A stretch of DNA of 64,000 bases from Lacrimispora xylanisolvens (lineage in GTDB: Bacteria > Bacillota > Clostridia > Lachnospirales > Lachnospiraceae). The number at the start of each line of letters is the position of its first letter. Positions within the stretch are counted from its first letter, which is position 1. A program made the position numbers and the translations under genes. The DNA lies in assembly GCA_017084465.1 (NCBI GenBank), contig CP070896.1, positions 3,136,501-3,200,500 of the forward strand, given 5' to 3'. Of this stretch, positions 16,322 through 26,115 are shown piece by piece. The notes under the pieces were generated by a model. That model was not told the DNA's origin and made no database searches. It saw only the letters and a program-made list of their open reading frames with translations.

Positions 16322-17502
16322 CTATTCTATTGTAACTCTTACAGAGTTTTCAAAGCAGTAATCCGAAAGTTCATTTCCCAATCCCGGCAACTCAGGTACT
16401 GAAATATATCCATCCTTTGGCTGATAATCATACTTACATAACAGCTTGTTATATGTATGCAGATTATAGACATGGTGTTCATGGATTAAGAAATTCGGTA
16501 TGGCTGTTTCCAGATGAAGGGCTGCAGCTGTTGATAATGGACTTGCACAGACATGAGCCTGCACCCCTACATCATAACAATATGCCATATCGCAGATCTT
16601 CTTTGCTTCTGTCAGTCCTCCGGTGTTTCCGATGTCCGGCTGAATGACCTGTATGGAGTTATCCTTAAAGTATGGGGCAAATCCCCAGCGTGTATAGATT
16701 CTTTCCCCATGGGAGATAGGGATTGATGTTTGTTCTGACACAAATTTATTAAGCCCCGGATCAGGAGTGGTAGGCTCTTCAAAAGAAGATATTGTATTCC
16801 TTAACCAGATTTCCCAGCTGAATAGCGGATTGAGCATTTAGATTGGAATGGTTTTCCATAATGATATCCACATCAGGTCCGACCGCTGCTCTGACTGTTT
16901 TGACCCGGTCCATTACAATTTTTAAGTTTTCTCCGCTTAAATATTTGGAAGTATCTTCACTGGTATAGCGGTGGCCGTCCAGTGCAAAGGTGAAGAAATC
17001 TATCTTTATGGCATCGTAGCCATCTGCCACTGCTTTTTCTGCATAGTGAGCATAATCTTCTAAAGAGGTCGCAGCTTTTTTTGTTTCACCCCAGCCAAAT
17101 TGTAGCTGGCTTGCATAACACCTGAGCCTGTCTCTCATTTTTCCACCCAGAAGTTGATAGACCGGAACATTAAAATGCTTTCCTTTGATATCCCAAAGTG
17201 CAATATCCAGGGCAGATATACCGCTAAATATAACCGGTCCCCCCGTTCTGTCCCCAAAACGTTGACTTATATAATTTATGCCAGATCACCTCATGTTGCA
17301 GAGGGTCCATCCCCAGGATCAGCTTAGCCAGATCCTGAATCATTCCATAAGCAGCAGTGGAACCGGTTCCATATGCCATGGCTGCTTCTCCATCTCCATA
17401 GATTCCTGCATCTGTATAGATTCTGCACACGATTGGCCGCCAGCCTGGATTATCCACTGGCTTCACATTGATCTGCATGACATCAACCTTTGTAATCTTC
17501 AT
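16322..17502 (-). CDS. Enolase-superfamily (mandelate racemase/MLE) acid-sugar dehydratase (two frameshifts)
   Basis: About 393 residues joined from three frames. N-terminal capping domain KITKVDVMQINVKP; barrel with the catalytic Lys region DAIKIDFF, metal ligands IIMENHSN, FEEPTTPD and SHGERIYTRWGF, and the late His motif VGVQAHVCASPLS. Breaks: C6 at 17239-17244 (one extra G on the gene strand; FWGQNGGPVIFSG restored) and AAAA at 16791-16794 (one extra T; IFFEEP restored). ATG 17502 follows AGGTGAAAGTG. Family members dehydrate galactonate, mannonate and similar acids. Last gene of a metN-metI-metQ-like transcript, suggesting that importer brings an acid-related substrate or that they share regulation. 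Exact substrate unknown. Confidence 0.82.
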
Positions 17503-17529
17503 CACTTTCACCTGTCCTTTTTTATATAA

Positions 17530-18388
17530 TTAGAATCCTGGTACATAGCATCCTTTGAAAATCCGGTTAATTTCTTCTCTCATTTCATCGCTCGTGTAAG
17601 CTGAAATTAAATCCTTTGCCCACTTTTCTCCCTCCATAGAAGGATTAATGACAAAGCCTACACCGAAATCCTTTAAATCCCCGGACACACATATCTCAGT
17701 ATCAAGAGGTATGTTATTGCTTACAATAAACATCTTAGCAGTGGCACAGGCATCAACATCGGGCATGGAACTGACTACCTGATGGGAATGAAGTTCATTG
17801 ATTTTTAAATTCTTGGGATTTTCCACAATATCCAGTGTGGTGGGAATTTTAACGGAATCTTTTAATTTAATCAGCCCTTCCTGCTCCATCAGAAGTAATG
17901 CTCTTGCCATGTTGCTGCTGTCCTGGGGAATTGAAATGGTAGCTCCGTCCGGCAATTCTGAAGTGCTTTTGTATTTATTAGAATACATTCCGAACACATT
18001 GTAATGGATATATGGGGTGAGCATGATCATATTTCTGTTTTTTAGATTCGTTATATGCATCCATCCATGGCTTATGCTGGTGGAGGGATGCATCGATTTC
18101 TCCCGTCATGGTTGCTTCATTCATAGTTGTGGCGTCCTCTAAAACAACAACTTCTACCTCATATCCCATATCATTTAATTTTTTAATTGCTGCAGGATTA
18201 TTTAATTCGTCATAATTAAATGCCACGCATGCCAACTTTAATTTCTGTTTCTCTGCAGGCTTTGAGCTTTCGTTTGCGGCTATGGTTTTGACTGCTTCCT
18301 GATTGGTCTTCACACTGCCTGCGCAGGCTGTCAGCAAGCTGGTGGCCATAACCATGGAAACTGCGAGTATGCTTTTGATACGTTTCAT
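17530..18388 (-). CDS. metQ: MetQ/NlpA-family substrate-binding lipoprotein (frameshifted)
   Basis: Lipoprotein signal with lipobox LLTAC; mature NlpA domain with KLACVAFNYDELNNPAAIKKL, EIDASLHQHKPWMDAYN and C-terminal GFVINPSMEGEKWAKDLISAY. The frame breaks at A6 (18038-18043); removing one A gives YNESKNRNMIMLTPYIHYNVFG. About 285 residues. MetQ proteins bind methionine, but NlpA relatives take other small ligands; residues ELNNP and the dehydratase neighbour make a non-methionine ligand possible. Third gene after metN and metI. Confidence 0.82.
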
Positions 18389-18434
18389 TTTTGTTATCCT
18401 TCCTTTTATCTTTGATTATGAGCTATCAACTCAG

Positions 18435-19097
18435 TTATTTTAACCGCTTATAAATTTTGTCTCCTCCAAACTGAATGCCTATTACTAAAATCATTAATAC
18501 CAGTACAACCGAATACATAACTCTGTCATTAAAGCTTTGATATCCATATTGCAGGGCAGACGCCCCCAGACCTCCTGCGCCGATCGTGCCTGCAACTGCA
18601 GTCAGATTGAGAATCTGTATGATACAAAGAATGGATCCTGAAATAAGGGATGGAAGAGCATCTGCCAGTATAACATTAAAAATAATCTGGAAATCAGAAG
18701 CACCAAAGGATTTTGCGGCCTCGATTAAGGACGGATTTACTTCTTTAAAGCTGTTTTCAAACATTCTGGCTATAAAAGGCACTGACGCCATGGTAAGAGG
18801 AACAAGTGCCGCCTTCCAGCCAATGCTCGACCCTGTAATATACCGGGTAACAGGTATAACAGATACCATTAATATCACAAATGGAAAGGATCTTACAATG
18901 CTGATAAACCCATTTAATATTGTATGTATTTTTTTATTTGGCTTTAGCCCATGTTCTCTTGTCATGAAAAGGGCAATTGCAAGTAAGAACCCCAGCACTC
19001 CTCCTATTATTATTTCAACGCACAGCATTTGTAATGTGGCTAGAAGAGAGGGCAGAATAATTCGTTGGATGATTTCACTCCATGGAAGATATCTCAT
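18435..19097 (-). CDS. metI: MetI-family ABC permease
   Basis: 220 residues, about five membrane helices. BPD_transp_1 fold with the EAA loop EAAKSFGASDFQIIFNVILADALPSL (conserved EAA---G---------I-LP, near residue 140) and the MetI-typical GTIGAGGLGASALQYGYQSF. ATG three bases after the metN stop, so the two are coupled. Confidence 0.9.
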   Translation of the reverse strand: MRYLPWSEIIQRIILPSLLATLQMLCVEIIIGGVLGFLLAIALFMTREHGLKPNKKIHTILNGFISIVRSFPFVILMVSVIPVTRYITGSSIGWKAALVPLTMASVPFIARMFENSFKEVNPSLIEAAKSFGASDFQIIFNVILADALPSLISGSILCIIQILNLTAVAGTIGAGGLGASALQYGYQSFNDRVMYSVVLVLMILVIGIQFGGDKIYKRLK

Positions 19098-19099
19098 TT

Positions 19100-20074
19100 T
19101 TATGACCTTTCACTTACGTTTATCTTTTTAAATACAATCCTGTTTTTATTAAAGTAATCCAGAAACTGCTGTTCCATGGCTTCTGAAATATTGATTACAA
19201 ATGTATTGTATCTGTTGTCTTTAAATTGCTCTATGCTGCCGCTTAAGATGGAATAGGGCGATTCTAAGTCCATGGCCATCCTGGATAAGAATTCAGTGCC
19301 GCAATTGGTAGGAATGATAATCTTATAATTACACCCTCCGCAGACAGGCAGTTCATCTTCGGCTCCTATCAGGCGCTCCAGTGCCTCAGACTGCCTTAAA
19401 AAGACCTCTTCTACCGGGCCTTTCTCCACAATCCTTCCCTCTTCCAGTAAAACCACATCATCACAGATTTGCTTTACCACTGACATCTGATGAGTAACAA
19501 ATACAATGGTAATGTGGAGTGTTTCATTTATTTTTTTTATTAAACGCAAAACATCATTTGTGGTTTTGGGATCAAGTGCCGATGTGGCTTCATCACAAAG
19601 CAGGATTTTAGGATTCAAAGCAAGAGCTCTTGCAATTGCTGCCCGCTGCTTTTGCCCGCCGCTTAAATTTCTGGCTTTATCATCCGCTTTTTCTTCCAGT
19701 CCCACCAGCTTTAGAAGTTCTTCCACTCGCGTTCTTATTTTATCCTTTGGATAGAACCAGCACCTAAGAGGAAGTGCCACATTATCATATACCGTTTTAC
19801 GGTCAATTAAGGAAAAATGCTGGAAAATCATGCCCATACTTTTTCTGACAATGTTTAATTCTTTTTTATTCATGGTGCTGATTTCCACATTGTCAATCTG
19901 GATACTTCCGCTGTTATAAGTCTCCAGTCCGTTTAGGCATCGCAGCAGAGTCGATTTGCCAACACCGCTTTTTCCTACAAGACCGCAGATCTTTCCTTCT
20001 TCAATGTGAAGCGAAATATGATTTAAAATATTGACACTGCCATAATTTTTGTTTAGGTTATTTATTTTTATCAT
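19100..20074 (-). CDS. metN: MetN-family ABC ATPase with NIL domain
   Basis: About 324 residues. Walker A GKSGVGKSTLLRCLNG, Q-loop MIFQHFSLIDRKTV, signature LSGGQKQRAAIARAL, Walker B ILLCDEATSALDP, H-loop VFVTHQMSVV. The C-terminal ~75 residues (SILSGSIEQF, NTFVINI) are a NIL ligand-sensing domain, as in methionine importers. The ATG at 20074 matches family starts; the longer frame to 20104 and the absence of a good ribosome binding site leave the start uncertain. No SAM riboswitch or T-box was seen upstream. Confidence 0.88.
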   Translation of the reverse strand: MIKINNLNKNYGSVNILNHISLHIEEGKICGLVGKSGVGKSTLLRCLNGLETYNSGSIQIDNVEISTMNKKELNIVRKSMGMIFQHFSLIDRKTVYDNVALPLRCWFYPKDKIRTRVEELLKLVGLEEKADDKARNLSGGQKQRAAIARALALNPKILLCDEATSALDPKTTNDVLRLIKKINETLHITIVFVTHQMSVVKQICDDVVLLEEGRIVEKGPVEEVFLRQSEALERLIGAEDELPVCGGCNYKIIIPTNCGTEFLSRMAMDLESPYSILSGSIEQFKDNRYNTFVINISEAMEQQFLDYFNKNRIVFKKINVSERS

Positions 20075-20104
20075 AATTTTTGAGGATTGCACCCTTCTGT
20101 GCAT

Positions 20105-20333
20105 ACGTCACAATAATTAATTAATCAATTCCAATTACCAGTATATCATACGATTTTTTCTATTTAAAATTGATTAATTAAATTAATGAATGATAGACAC
20201 ATAGAAAAAACAAATAATTAAGTTGATATTTTTATTGTGTACAGGATTTTCAAAATCTGAAAAGATTTTCATAGTGATCTTCTCTATAATAGCAGGTAAG
20301 CAGAGATTTTCATAAAAAAGAGAGGTGGTATCT
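20105..20333. promoter_or_regulatory. Divergent regulatory region between metN and fruK
   Basis: Contains a 12-base inverted repeat AATTAATCAATT (20119-20130) / AATTGATTAATT (20168-20179); a 13-base palindrome GATTTTCAAAATC (20245-20257); an adjacent 14-base palindrome TGAAAA-GA-TTTTCA (20258-20271) resembling but not matching a cre site; and a -10 box TATAAT (20285-20290) without a good -35, as expected for a regulated fruK promoter. The palindromes cover the -35 position. Confidence 0.55.
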
Positions 20334-21260
20334 TTGATCTATACATTAACAACAAATCCGGCGATTGATATGAATATCTCGTCTTATGGATTGGTAGGAA
20401 AGGTGGTGAACCGCACTTTCAATTCAGTATATACCCCAAATGGGAAAGGTTTGAACGTCAGCTATTGTTTAAAGCGATTTCAGATCCAGTCAGCCGTACT
20501 TGGCTTTTTTGGCGGCTTTTCAGGAAGGTATATCGTTGATGAGACCCGCAAGTGTGGAATCAAAGTACTTCCGGTGTGGGTGAAGGACATAACAAGGATT
20601 AATATTTTTTTAAACGATGGAACGGAAGAGTACAAATTTGTTAATGAAGGTTCCTATGTTTCATTACGAAAGCAGAAAAACCTATGGAGGCTGATGGAAA
20701 CGCTTAGCGATATGGATACATTGATTATCAGCGGAAGTCTTCCAAAAGGGCTGAATGATACCTTTTATGATGAGGTAATGGAGATCTGCAAAAAGAAGCA
20801 GACGGCGGTTATTCTGGATATCAGCTCCGCTTATTTAAAAGATTTGATTGGCTTCCGGCCTTATCTGATTAAACCCAATGACGAAGAAATTAAGGATATT
20901 TTTGGAATTATAATGAGGGATGAAGCAGATGTGAAAGATGTAATGAAAGATCTCTATGAAAGCGGGGCGCAAAATATTCTCCTTACTCTGGGAGAGCGGG
21001 GGTCTTATTTTTATAACGGAAGTGACCTGTATCATGCAGGGATAAAGAAAGTCCCACTGGTCAGTTCGGCCTGTGCCGGTGATGCGGCACTTGCAGGTTT
21101 TTTAAGTATATGGCTGGATCAACCAGACGAGATTGTGAGGGCATTAAAGCGTTCCGCGGCGGTAGGTGCTAATGTAGCAGAAAGCAGCGGGCTTGGTTTA
21201 ATGGATAAAGTTGAGAACTATGAAAAAGAAATTATTGTGAGAAAGGTGGAGGGAGTATGA
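20334..21260 (+). CDS. fruK: 1-phosphofructokinase (PfkB family)
   Basis: About 308 residues. Phosphorylates fructose-1-phosphate to fructose-1,6-bisphosphate. PfkB signatures: N-terminal IYTLTTNPAIDM, PNGKGLNVSY with the GG-like glycine pair and C-terminal SACAGDAALAGFL containing the catalytic Asp. TTG 20334 gives the canonical MIYTLT start and lies 7-8 bases after GAGAGG. Overlaps the PTS gene by ATGA. Sugar specificity (fructose rather than tagatose) rests on the PTS neighbour. Confidence 0.85.
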   Translation: MIYTLTTNPAIDMNISSYGLVGKVVNRTFNSVYTPNGKGLNVSYCLKRFQIQSAVLGFFGGFSGRYIVDETRKCGIKVLPVWVKDITRINIFLNDGTEEYKFVNEGSYVSLRKQKNLWRLMETLSDMDTLIISGSLPKGLNDTFYDEVMEICKKKQTAVILDISSAYLKDLIGFRPYLIKPNDEEIKDIFGIIMRDEADVKDVMKDLYESGAQNILLTLGERGSYFYNGSDLYHAGIKKVPLVSSACAGDAALAGFLSIWLDQPDEIVRALKRSAAVGANVAESSGLGLMDKVENYEKEIIVRKVEGV

Positions 21261-23077
21261 AATTGCTTGGAGTAACAGGTTGTCCTACGGGAATAGCCCA
21301 TACGTTTATGGCAGAAAAGGCTTTAAAAGCGGCAGCAGGAAAACTGGGGTGTCAGATCAAAGTGGAAACCAACGGAGCCATCGGGGTTGAGAATGCCTTA
21401 ACGGAAGCTGATATTAAAGGAGCAGATGCCATAATTGTCGCCAGCGATAAAAGTGTGGATCTGGATCGCTTTAACGGCAAGCCGGTTTTGGAGGTATCGG
21501 TTGGAGACGGGGTCAGCAAGGCAGAGGAACTGGTTCAGGCGTGTCTGGCTGGGAAAGTGCCTGTAAGGAGAGGGGCAGTCATTGAGAATCATAATCCCGG
21601 TGAAAACCAGAATGCTGCACGTCAGATTTATAAGCATCTGATGAACGGTGTTTCTCATATGCTTCCCCTTGTTGTGGCAGGCGGTGTACTGATTGCCATT
21701 TCATTTCTGTGGGGTATTTATTCCTTTGATCCTGCATCAGATCAGTATAACCCGGTAGCTGCCATGATAAAGTCGGTGGGCGGCTATTCCATGGGGCTGA
21801 TGGTAACAGTCCTAAGCGGGTTTATCGCCCAGTCCATCGGCGGACGCCCGGGGCTATTGGCAGGTCTGGTGGGAGGAGCCATTGCAGCTGGTACTGATGC
21901 GGGATTTCTCGGAGGAATCGTGGCTGGCTTTTTATCCGGTTATCTTTCCCAGGGGGTCGTCCGTTCATTAAGAAGACTTCCCAGGCAGCTGGAGGGGTTA
22001 AAGTCCATATTTATTGTACCAATTGTAACAATTGGTGGAGTTGGAATCCTGATGATGCTGTTTTCCCAGCCATGTGCGGCTCTTAATCAGTGGATGATGG
22101 CAGCATTATCAAAGATACAGAATACCAGTCCGGTTCTGTTAGGAATTGTAATTGGCTGTATGTGTGCATTTGATATGGGAGGTCCGGTTAATAAAGCTGC
22201 TTATGTAACGGGTACCGTTCTTCTTGGACAGGGGAATTACTATTTTATGGCAGGTGTTTCCGCTGCATGCATTACGCCCCCTCTGGTTCTGGCTATTGCA
22301 GCAACCATTAGGAGAAACCGTTTTTCCGAGGATGACCGGACGGCAGCATTGGTTAATTACGTTCTTGGTTTCACTCATATTACAGAAGGGGCGATTCCTT
22401 TTGCAGCTAAAAATCCGTTAAAAGTCATTCCCATTCTTATGTTAAGCTCCTCCATTTCGGCTATTGCTACCTATTTGATGAGAGTTGAAGTTCCTGCACC
22501 CCATGGTGGTTTTCTGATACTCGGTCTGGTGAATAAACCGGTTGTATGGGTTTTATGTATTTTGCTTGGCTCATTTGTAGGGGCAGTGCTTTATATTTTT
22601 GTAACTCCTGTTGTGAAAAAGAATACTGCTTTACCTGAAGATTTATTAAAAAAAGAAACCATTTGCCTTTCACTTGAAAATACAGGGAAAGAGGAAGTCA
22701 TTGATGAAATGGTGGCAATGCTTTATGCAGATGGAGTATTACAGGATGCGGAAACGTTTAAAAAAGAGATTATAAAGCGGGAAAAAATTTCTTCTACAGC
22801 ATTTGGAAACGGAATTGCAATCCCCCATGGAAAATCCCGGACCGTTGGTATGCCCAGAGTAGCGGTTGGATTATCAAAGAAGGGAATTTCATTTGATTCT
22901 TCCGATGGGGAACCGGTACATGCGGTATTCATGATTGCCGTGGGAGAGGGTGAAGATGAAGCTCATTTAAAACTCCTTTCTGCTCTTTCGAAAAAGCTTA
23001 TGGAACCCGGTTTTTTGTCCAGGCTGAAAGCATGTACGGGGAAGGATCAGATTATACGGCTGATTACAGAAGAATAG
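21257..23077 (+). CDS. fruA: Fructose-type PTS EIIBCA permease
   Basis: 606 residues. EIIB domain 1-~105 with the phospho-Cys motif GVTGCPTGIAHTFMA; membrane EIIC ~125-455 (GVSHMLPLVVAGGVLIAI, GFTHITEGAIPFA); C-terminal EIIA ~460-606 with phospho-His motif NGIAIPHGKS. B-C-A order is a less common arrangement than A-B-C. Imports and phosphorylates fructose or a similar ketose at C1. Coupled to fruK and followed after 10 bases by an aldolase. Confidence 0.9.
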   Translation: MKLLGVTGCPTGIAHTFMAEKALKAAAGKLGCQIKVETNGAIGVENALTEADIKGADAIIVASDKSVDLDRFNGKPVLEVSVGDGVSKAEELVQACLAGKVPVRRGAVIENHNPGENQNAARQIYKHLMNGVSHMLPLVVAGGVLIAISFLWGIYSFDPASDQYNPVAAMIKSVGGYSMGLMVTVLSGFIAQSIGGRPGLLAGLVGGAIAAGTDAGFLGGIVAGFLSGYLSQGVVRSLRRLPRQLEGLKSIFIVPIVTIGGVGILMMLFSQPCAALNQWMMAALSKIQNTSPVLLGIVIGCMCAFDMGGPVNKAAYVTGTVLLGQGNYYFMAGVSAACITPPLVLAIAATIRRNRFSEDDRTAALVNYVLGFTHITEGAIPFAAKNPLKVIPILMLSSSISAIATYLMRVEVPAPHGGFLILGLVNKPVVWVLCILLGSFVGAVLYIFVTPVVKKNTALPEDLLKKETICLSLENTGKEEVIDEMVAMLYADGVLQDAETFKKEIIKREKISSTAFGNGIAIPHGKSRTVGMPRVAVGLSKKGISFDSSDGEPVHAVFMIAVGEGEDEAHLKLLSALSKKLMEPGFLSRLKACTGKDQIIRLITEE

Positions 23078-23087
23078 GAGAAAAAAG

Positions 23088-23938
23088 ATGCCATTAGTTA
23101 CTTCAAAAGGAATGCTGCTTGATGCACAGAAAGGAAATTATGCTGTCGGGGCTTTTAATGTAGAAAATATGGAGATGGTCATGGCAGTAGTTGAAGCTGC
23201 GCAGGAGATGCAGTCGCCTGTCATTTTACAGACAACACCGGCTACCGTCAGATATGCAGGTTTCAATCTTTACTATGCCAATGTAAAAGCGGTGGCGGAG
23301 AGAGCGACTGTCCCGGTTGCTCTGCACCTGGATCATGGCAGCAGCTTTGAACTGGCAGTTCAGGCATTACGGGAAGGGTATACCTCTATTATGATAGATG
23401 GTTCACAGCTACCGTGGGAGGAGAATACAGGACTGACCAGACGGGTTGTAGAGGTATGCCGCCCCTGCAGGGTTCCGGTTGAGGCGGAGCTGGGGTGCGT
23501 GGGAGGTAAGGAGGATGGCAGAAGCAGCAGGAATTCCGGCCTTACTTCGCCGGCTCAGGCAGCGGAATTTGTAGATAAGACTGGAATTGATTTTCTGGCA
23601 GTGGCAATTGGAACTTCACATGGAGTATATAAGGGGGCACCCAGCATTCATCTGGATCTGCTGGGAGAAATTAAAAAGTGTGTACCTGTTCCTCTGGTAC
23701 TTCATGGAACATCTGGCGTAGAGGATGAGGTTGTTAGAAGCTGTATTCAGGAAGGCATTTGTAAGGTAAATTACGCTACGGATCTGCGGATTGCGTTCAG
23801 TGATGGGATAAAAGGATTCTGAATGAAGACAGTACCATAATAGATCCGAAGATTTACGGAAAAATGGGGAAAGAACTGGTAAAACGCTACGTACAGGATA
23901 AGATCTGGGTTTGCAAAAGCAGTGGAAGAGGGTTCTAG
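23088..23938 (+). CDS. Class II ketose-bisphosphate aldolase (frameshifted near 3' end)
   Basis: About 284 residues when joined. Cleaves fructose- or tagatose-1,6-bisphosphate to DHAP and glyceraldehyde-3-phosphate. Motifs: YAVGAFNVENMEM, zinc ligands LHLDHGSS and AIGTSHGVYKG / LHGTSGV, catalytic IMIDGSQLP, EAELGCVGGKED. The frame is lost at AAAA 23810-23813; one extra A restores FSDGIKRILNEDS and a C-terminus ending at TAG 23938 (PKIYGKMGKELVKRYVQDKI). Closes the fruK-fruA catabolic set. Confidence 0.88.
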
Positions 23939-24014
23939 AAAGAATAATTACCCGGACTGTCTATATAATGGTAGAAATAGAAGGAATCCAGACCGTAGCT
24001 GGTAAGGAGGAAGC

Positions 24015-24518
24015 ATGACTTTATCTGAAGATCTGATTGGCGAAGGGTATACAATAGAACCAGTTGCCGAAGAGGACCTGGAACAGTATATTAAGATAAG
24101 AAAAGAATTTTTAAAACCATTTGTAGATCAGTATTATGGTGGCTGGGTTGAAGAGATACAAATGATTATTGCTGATGACCTGTTTCACAGAACCAGAAAA
24201 GATGCCTGTTTTTGGAGCGTTAAGTTAAATGGGATAATCACAGGATTCTTAGCATATAAGGAACGGCCGGACCAGATAACAGACGTCTCTGTAACATTAT
24301 CTGAGTCCGGTCGTGTAAAGGAACTGTTAGATGATTTTCTTGATTTTATTACTCAGTTGTCCGATGGTACTAAAAAACCTGTTTTATTGATGGTTTATCA
24401 GTCAGCTCCTTTTGCAGAACTTTATGAAAAGCATGGATTTATCATTTATGGGACATCAAGAAGCCACTACCTTATGAGCTATAACATTGAGGACACCAGT
24501 GGTATGGGGGGATTATAA
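24015..24518 (+). CDS. GNAT-like N-acetyltransferase
   Basis: 167 residues. GNAT fold inferred from the layout: N-terminal IEPVAEEDLEQYIKIRKEF, a central strand FWSVKLNGIITGFLAY and C-terminal FAELYEKHGFIIYGTSRSHYLM. The canonical Q/RxxGxG/A acetyl-CoA loop is not evident (VTLSESGRVKEL in its place), so activity is uncertain. Start follows AAGGAGG. A TATAAT at about 23962 may be its own promoter. Confidence 0.65.
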   Translation: MTLSEDLIGEGYTIEPVAEEDLEQYIKIRKEFLKPFVDQYYGGWVEEIQMIIADDLFHRTRKDACFWSVKLNGIITGFLAYKERPDQITDVSVTLSESGRVKELLDDFLDFITQLSDGTKKPVLLMVYQSAPFAELYEKHGFIIYGTSRSHYLMSYNIEDTSGMGGL

Positions 24519-24560
24519 AAATCGTATTTTTGCAGAAGGATTCCGGAAATGCGTGTAGGA

Positions 24561-25316
24561 TCATGTGTGAGCGTTTCCAGAATAAGACATTATAATAAGC
24601 AGGTTCGTTAACAAAAGTAAGATTGCCATAGTAATAAGTGAAATAGCAAAACTACCTGATCCAGATGTGTTCATATACTGGTTTGTATCAAATCGGATTA
24701 TGGTGAGCCCGGATAATATGGGATATATACTGCGTAGTGTGGCATTTTTTATAAACATAGAGAAGTAGCCAAAAAGAAAAGATACAACAACCCCACTCAT
24801 AAAAGCATCTGGTTTCCTGCTGGTAAAAACAATTATGGGTAGAACTGAAATAAAGGTACAGAGAGAGATCACAGTCATTTGCTCAAAGCCTTTTAATAGG
24901 GCGGTGAGATCAGGTACTGTTAAACCAGTTATGTAACTCACAATTAGTGTTATAAAATAACTGTAATAGCCTAACAAAATACTTATTATACCCATTGCAA
25001 TCAGCTTTCCATATATCAACCGTGGAAAGCTGATTGGGATTGTAAAAAGATTTTTTAATGTATCATCTTTGTATTCCAGGTTAATAAGATAACCTCCGAT
25101 CAGAGTGAAGATTACAGGCATAAATATTGTAGTGCTATTCCATATAGTATGATTAAAGAGGGTAGTAAAATCAAAATTTCCAATCTGCTTTTCTGGAATG
25201 CTGACTTTCTGTGTAAATATAGAAAGAATGGATGGGAAGGTCATACCAATCATACCAATAAGTAAGATATGTAAACGTTTTAATTTTATAAATTCAGCTT
25301 TAATTATGCAAATCAT
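24561..25316 (-). CDS. ABC-2 permease, lantibiotic-immunity (EpiG/MutG) type
   Basis: 251 residues with about six membrane helices. Starts IICIIKAEFIKLKRLHIL, typical of LanE/LanG immunity permeases, and has the LEYKDDTLKNLFTIPIS motif after helix 2. Third gene of a five-gene minus-strand cluster (RR-HK-ATPase-permease-permease). Family assignment by style and context. Confidence 0.75.
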   Translation of the reverse strand: MICIIKAEFIKLKRLHILLIGMIGMTFPSILSIFTQKVSIPEKQIGNFDFTTLFNHTIWNSTTIFMPVIFTLIGGYLINLEYKDDTLKNLFTIPISFPRLIYGKLIAMGIISILLGYYSYFITLIVSYITGLTVPDLTALLKGFEQMTVISLCTFISVLPIIVFTSRKPDAFMSGVVVSFLFGYFSMFIKNATLRSIYPILSGLTIIRFDTNQYMNTSGSGSFAISLITMAILLLLTNLLIIMSYSGNAHT

Positions 25317-25332
25317 TTACAATTCTCCTTTC

Positions 25333-26115
25333 TTAATATTCTCTTTTGTCATAGATTTGTATGATACAAATAATGCAAATCATGGCTTCAAGTAGAACCA
25401 CAGAAAAGCATATAGGTGTAGAAACAAAGTAGTTACTGAGGCGTTGATAAAACGTGGTCTGTATCACTCCGGCTGGTGTGTAGAACTGATATAGCCATCG
25501 GAAAATAATAGGCACAGGCATTAGTGTTCCGGCATTCAAACCAAGCGGACGCATCATGATCAGGTCACTGAAATGCATGGCGTAATTTATCAGAGTGTAG
25601 AAGAAGACCATGATAACAGACAGAATATAATTCTTGTCAAACCAGACAACCAGGACAATGCATGGTAGAGAAGCAGACCACATTAATAAGCCGGTTGACG
25701 CAGTAAGACAGAATTGAAAAAGTAGTTTGGTAATTGGTATGCTTTGTAAAACAACAAATAAGGTACTGACGAAAAAGCCTGTAATTTGAAATGCAATTGA
25801 AAATATCAGTAATACCAGAAGTTTTATAAGTACCAGTTTCTTTTTTGATACGGGAATACAAAGCAGATTTTTAAGTGTATGATTATCCTGTTCTGTAAAA
25901 AACAAGTTTGTTGCTAAAAGAATGAGTAAAGGCATTAAAATTAAAAAAGCATTGTCTTCCCTGACTCCGGATTGGATATCTGCAAAATCAGAATCAGATA
26001 AAAGCATTGCGTTAAAAATGGGAAATATAAACGCAGACAGAATACCAAATGTAAAAAGCCGCTTTCTTTTAAATTTTAACAACTCTGCATATAAAAGGTT
26101 AGCCAATTCCTTCAC
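25333..26115 (-). CDS. ABC-2 permease, lantibiotic-immunity (EpiE/MutE) type
   Basis: 260 residues, about six helices; N-terminal LANLLYAELLKFKRKRLF and FTEQDNHTLKNLLCIPVSKKKL match the twin permease downstream. The frame opens with GTG 26115 inside the ribosome binding site; TTG 26106, eight bases after GGAGG, is the better start. Its beginning overlaps the ATPase gene end. Confidence 0.75.
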   Translation of the reverse strand: MKELANLLYAELLKFKRKRLFTFGILSAFIFPIFNAMLLSDSDFADIQSGVREDNAFLILMPLLILLATNLFFTEQDNHTLKNLLCIPVSKKKLVLIKLLVLLIFSIAFQITGFFVSTLFVVLQSIPITKLLFQFCLTASTGLLMWSASLPCIVLVVWFDKNYILSVIMVFFYTLINYAMHFSDLIMMRPLGLNAGTLMPVPIIFRWLYQFYTPAGVIQTTFYQRLSNYFVSTPICFSVVLLEAMICIICIIQIYDKREY

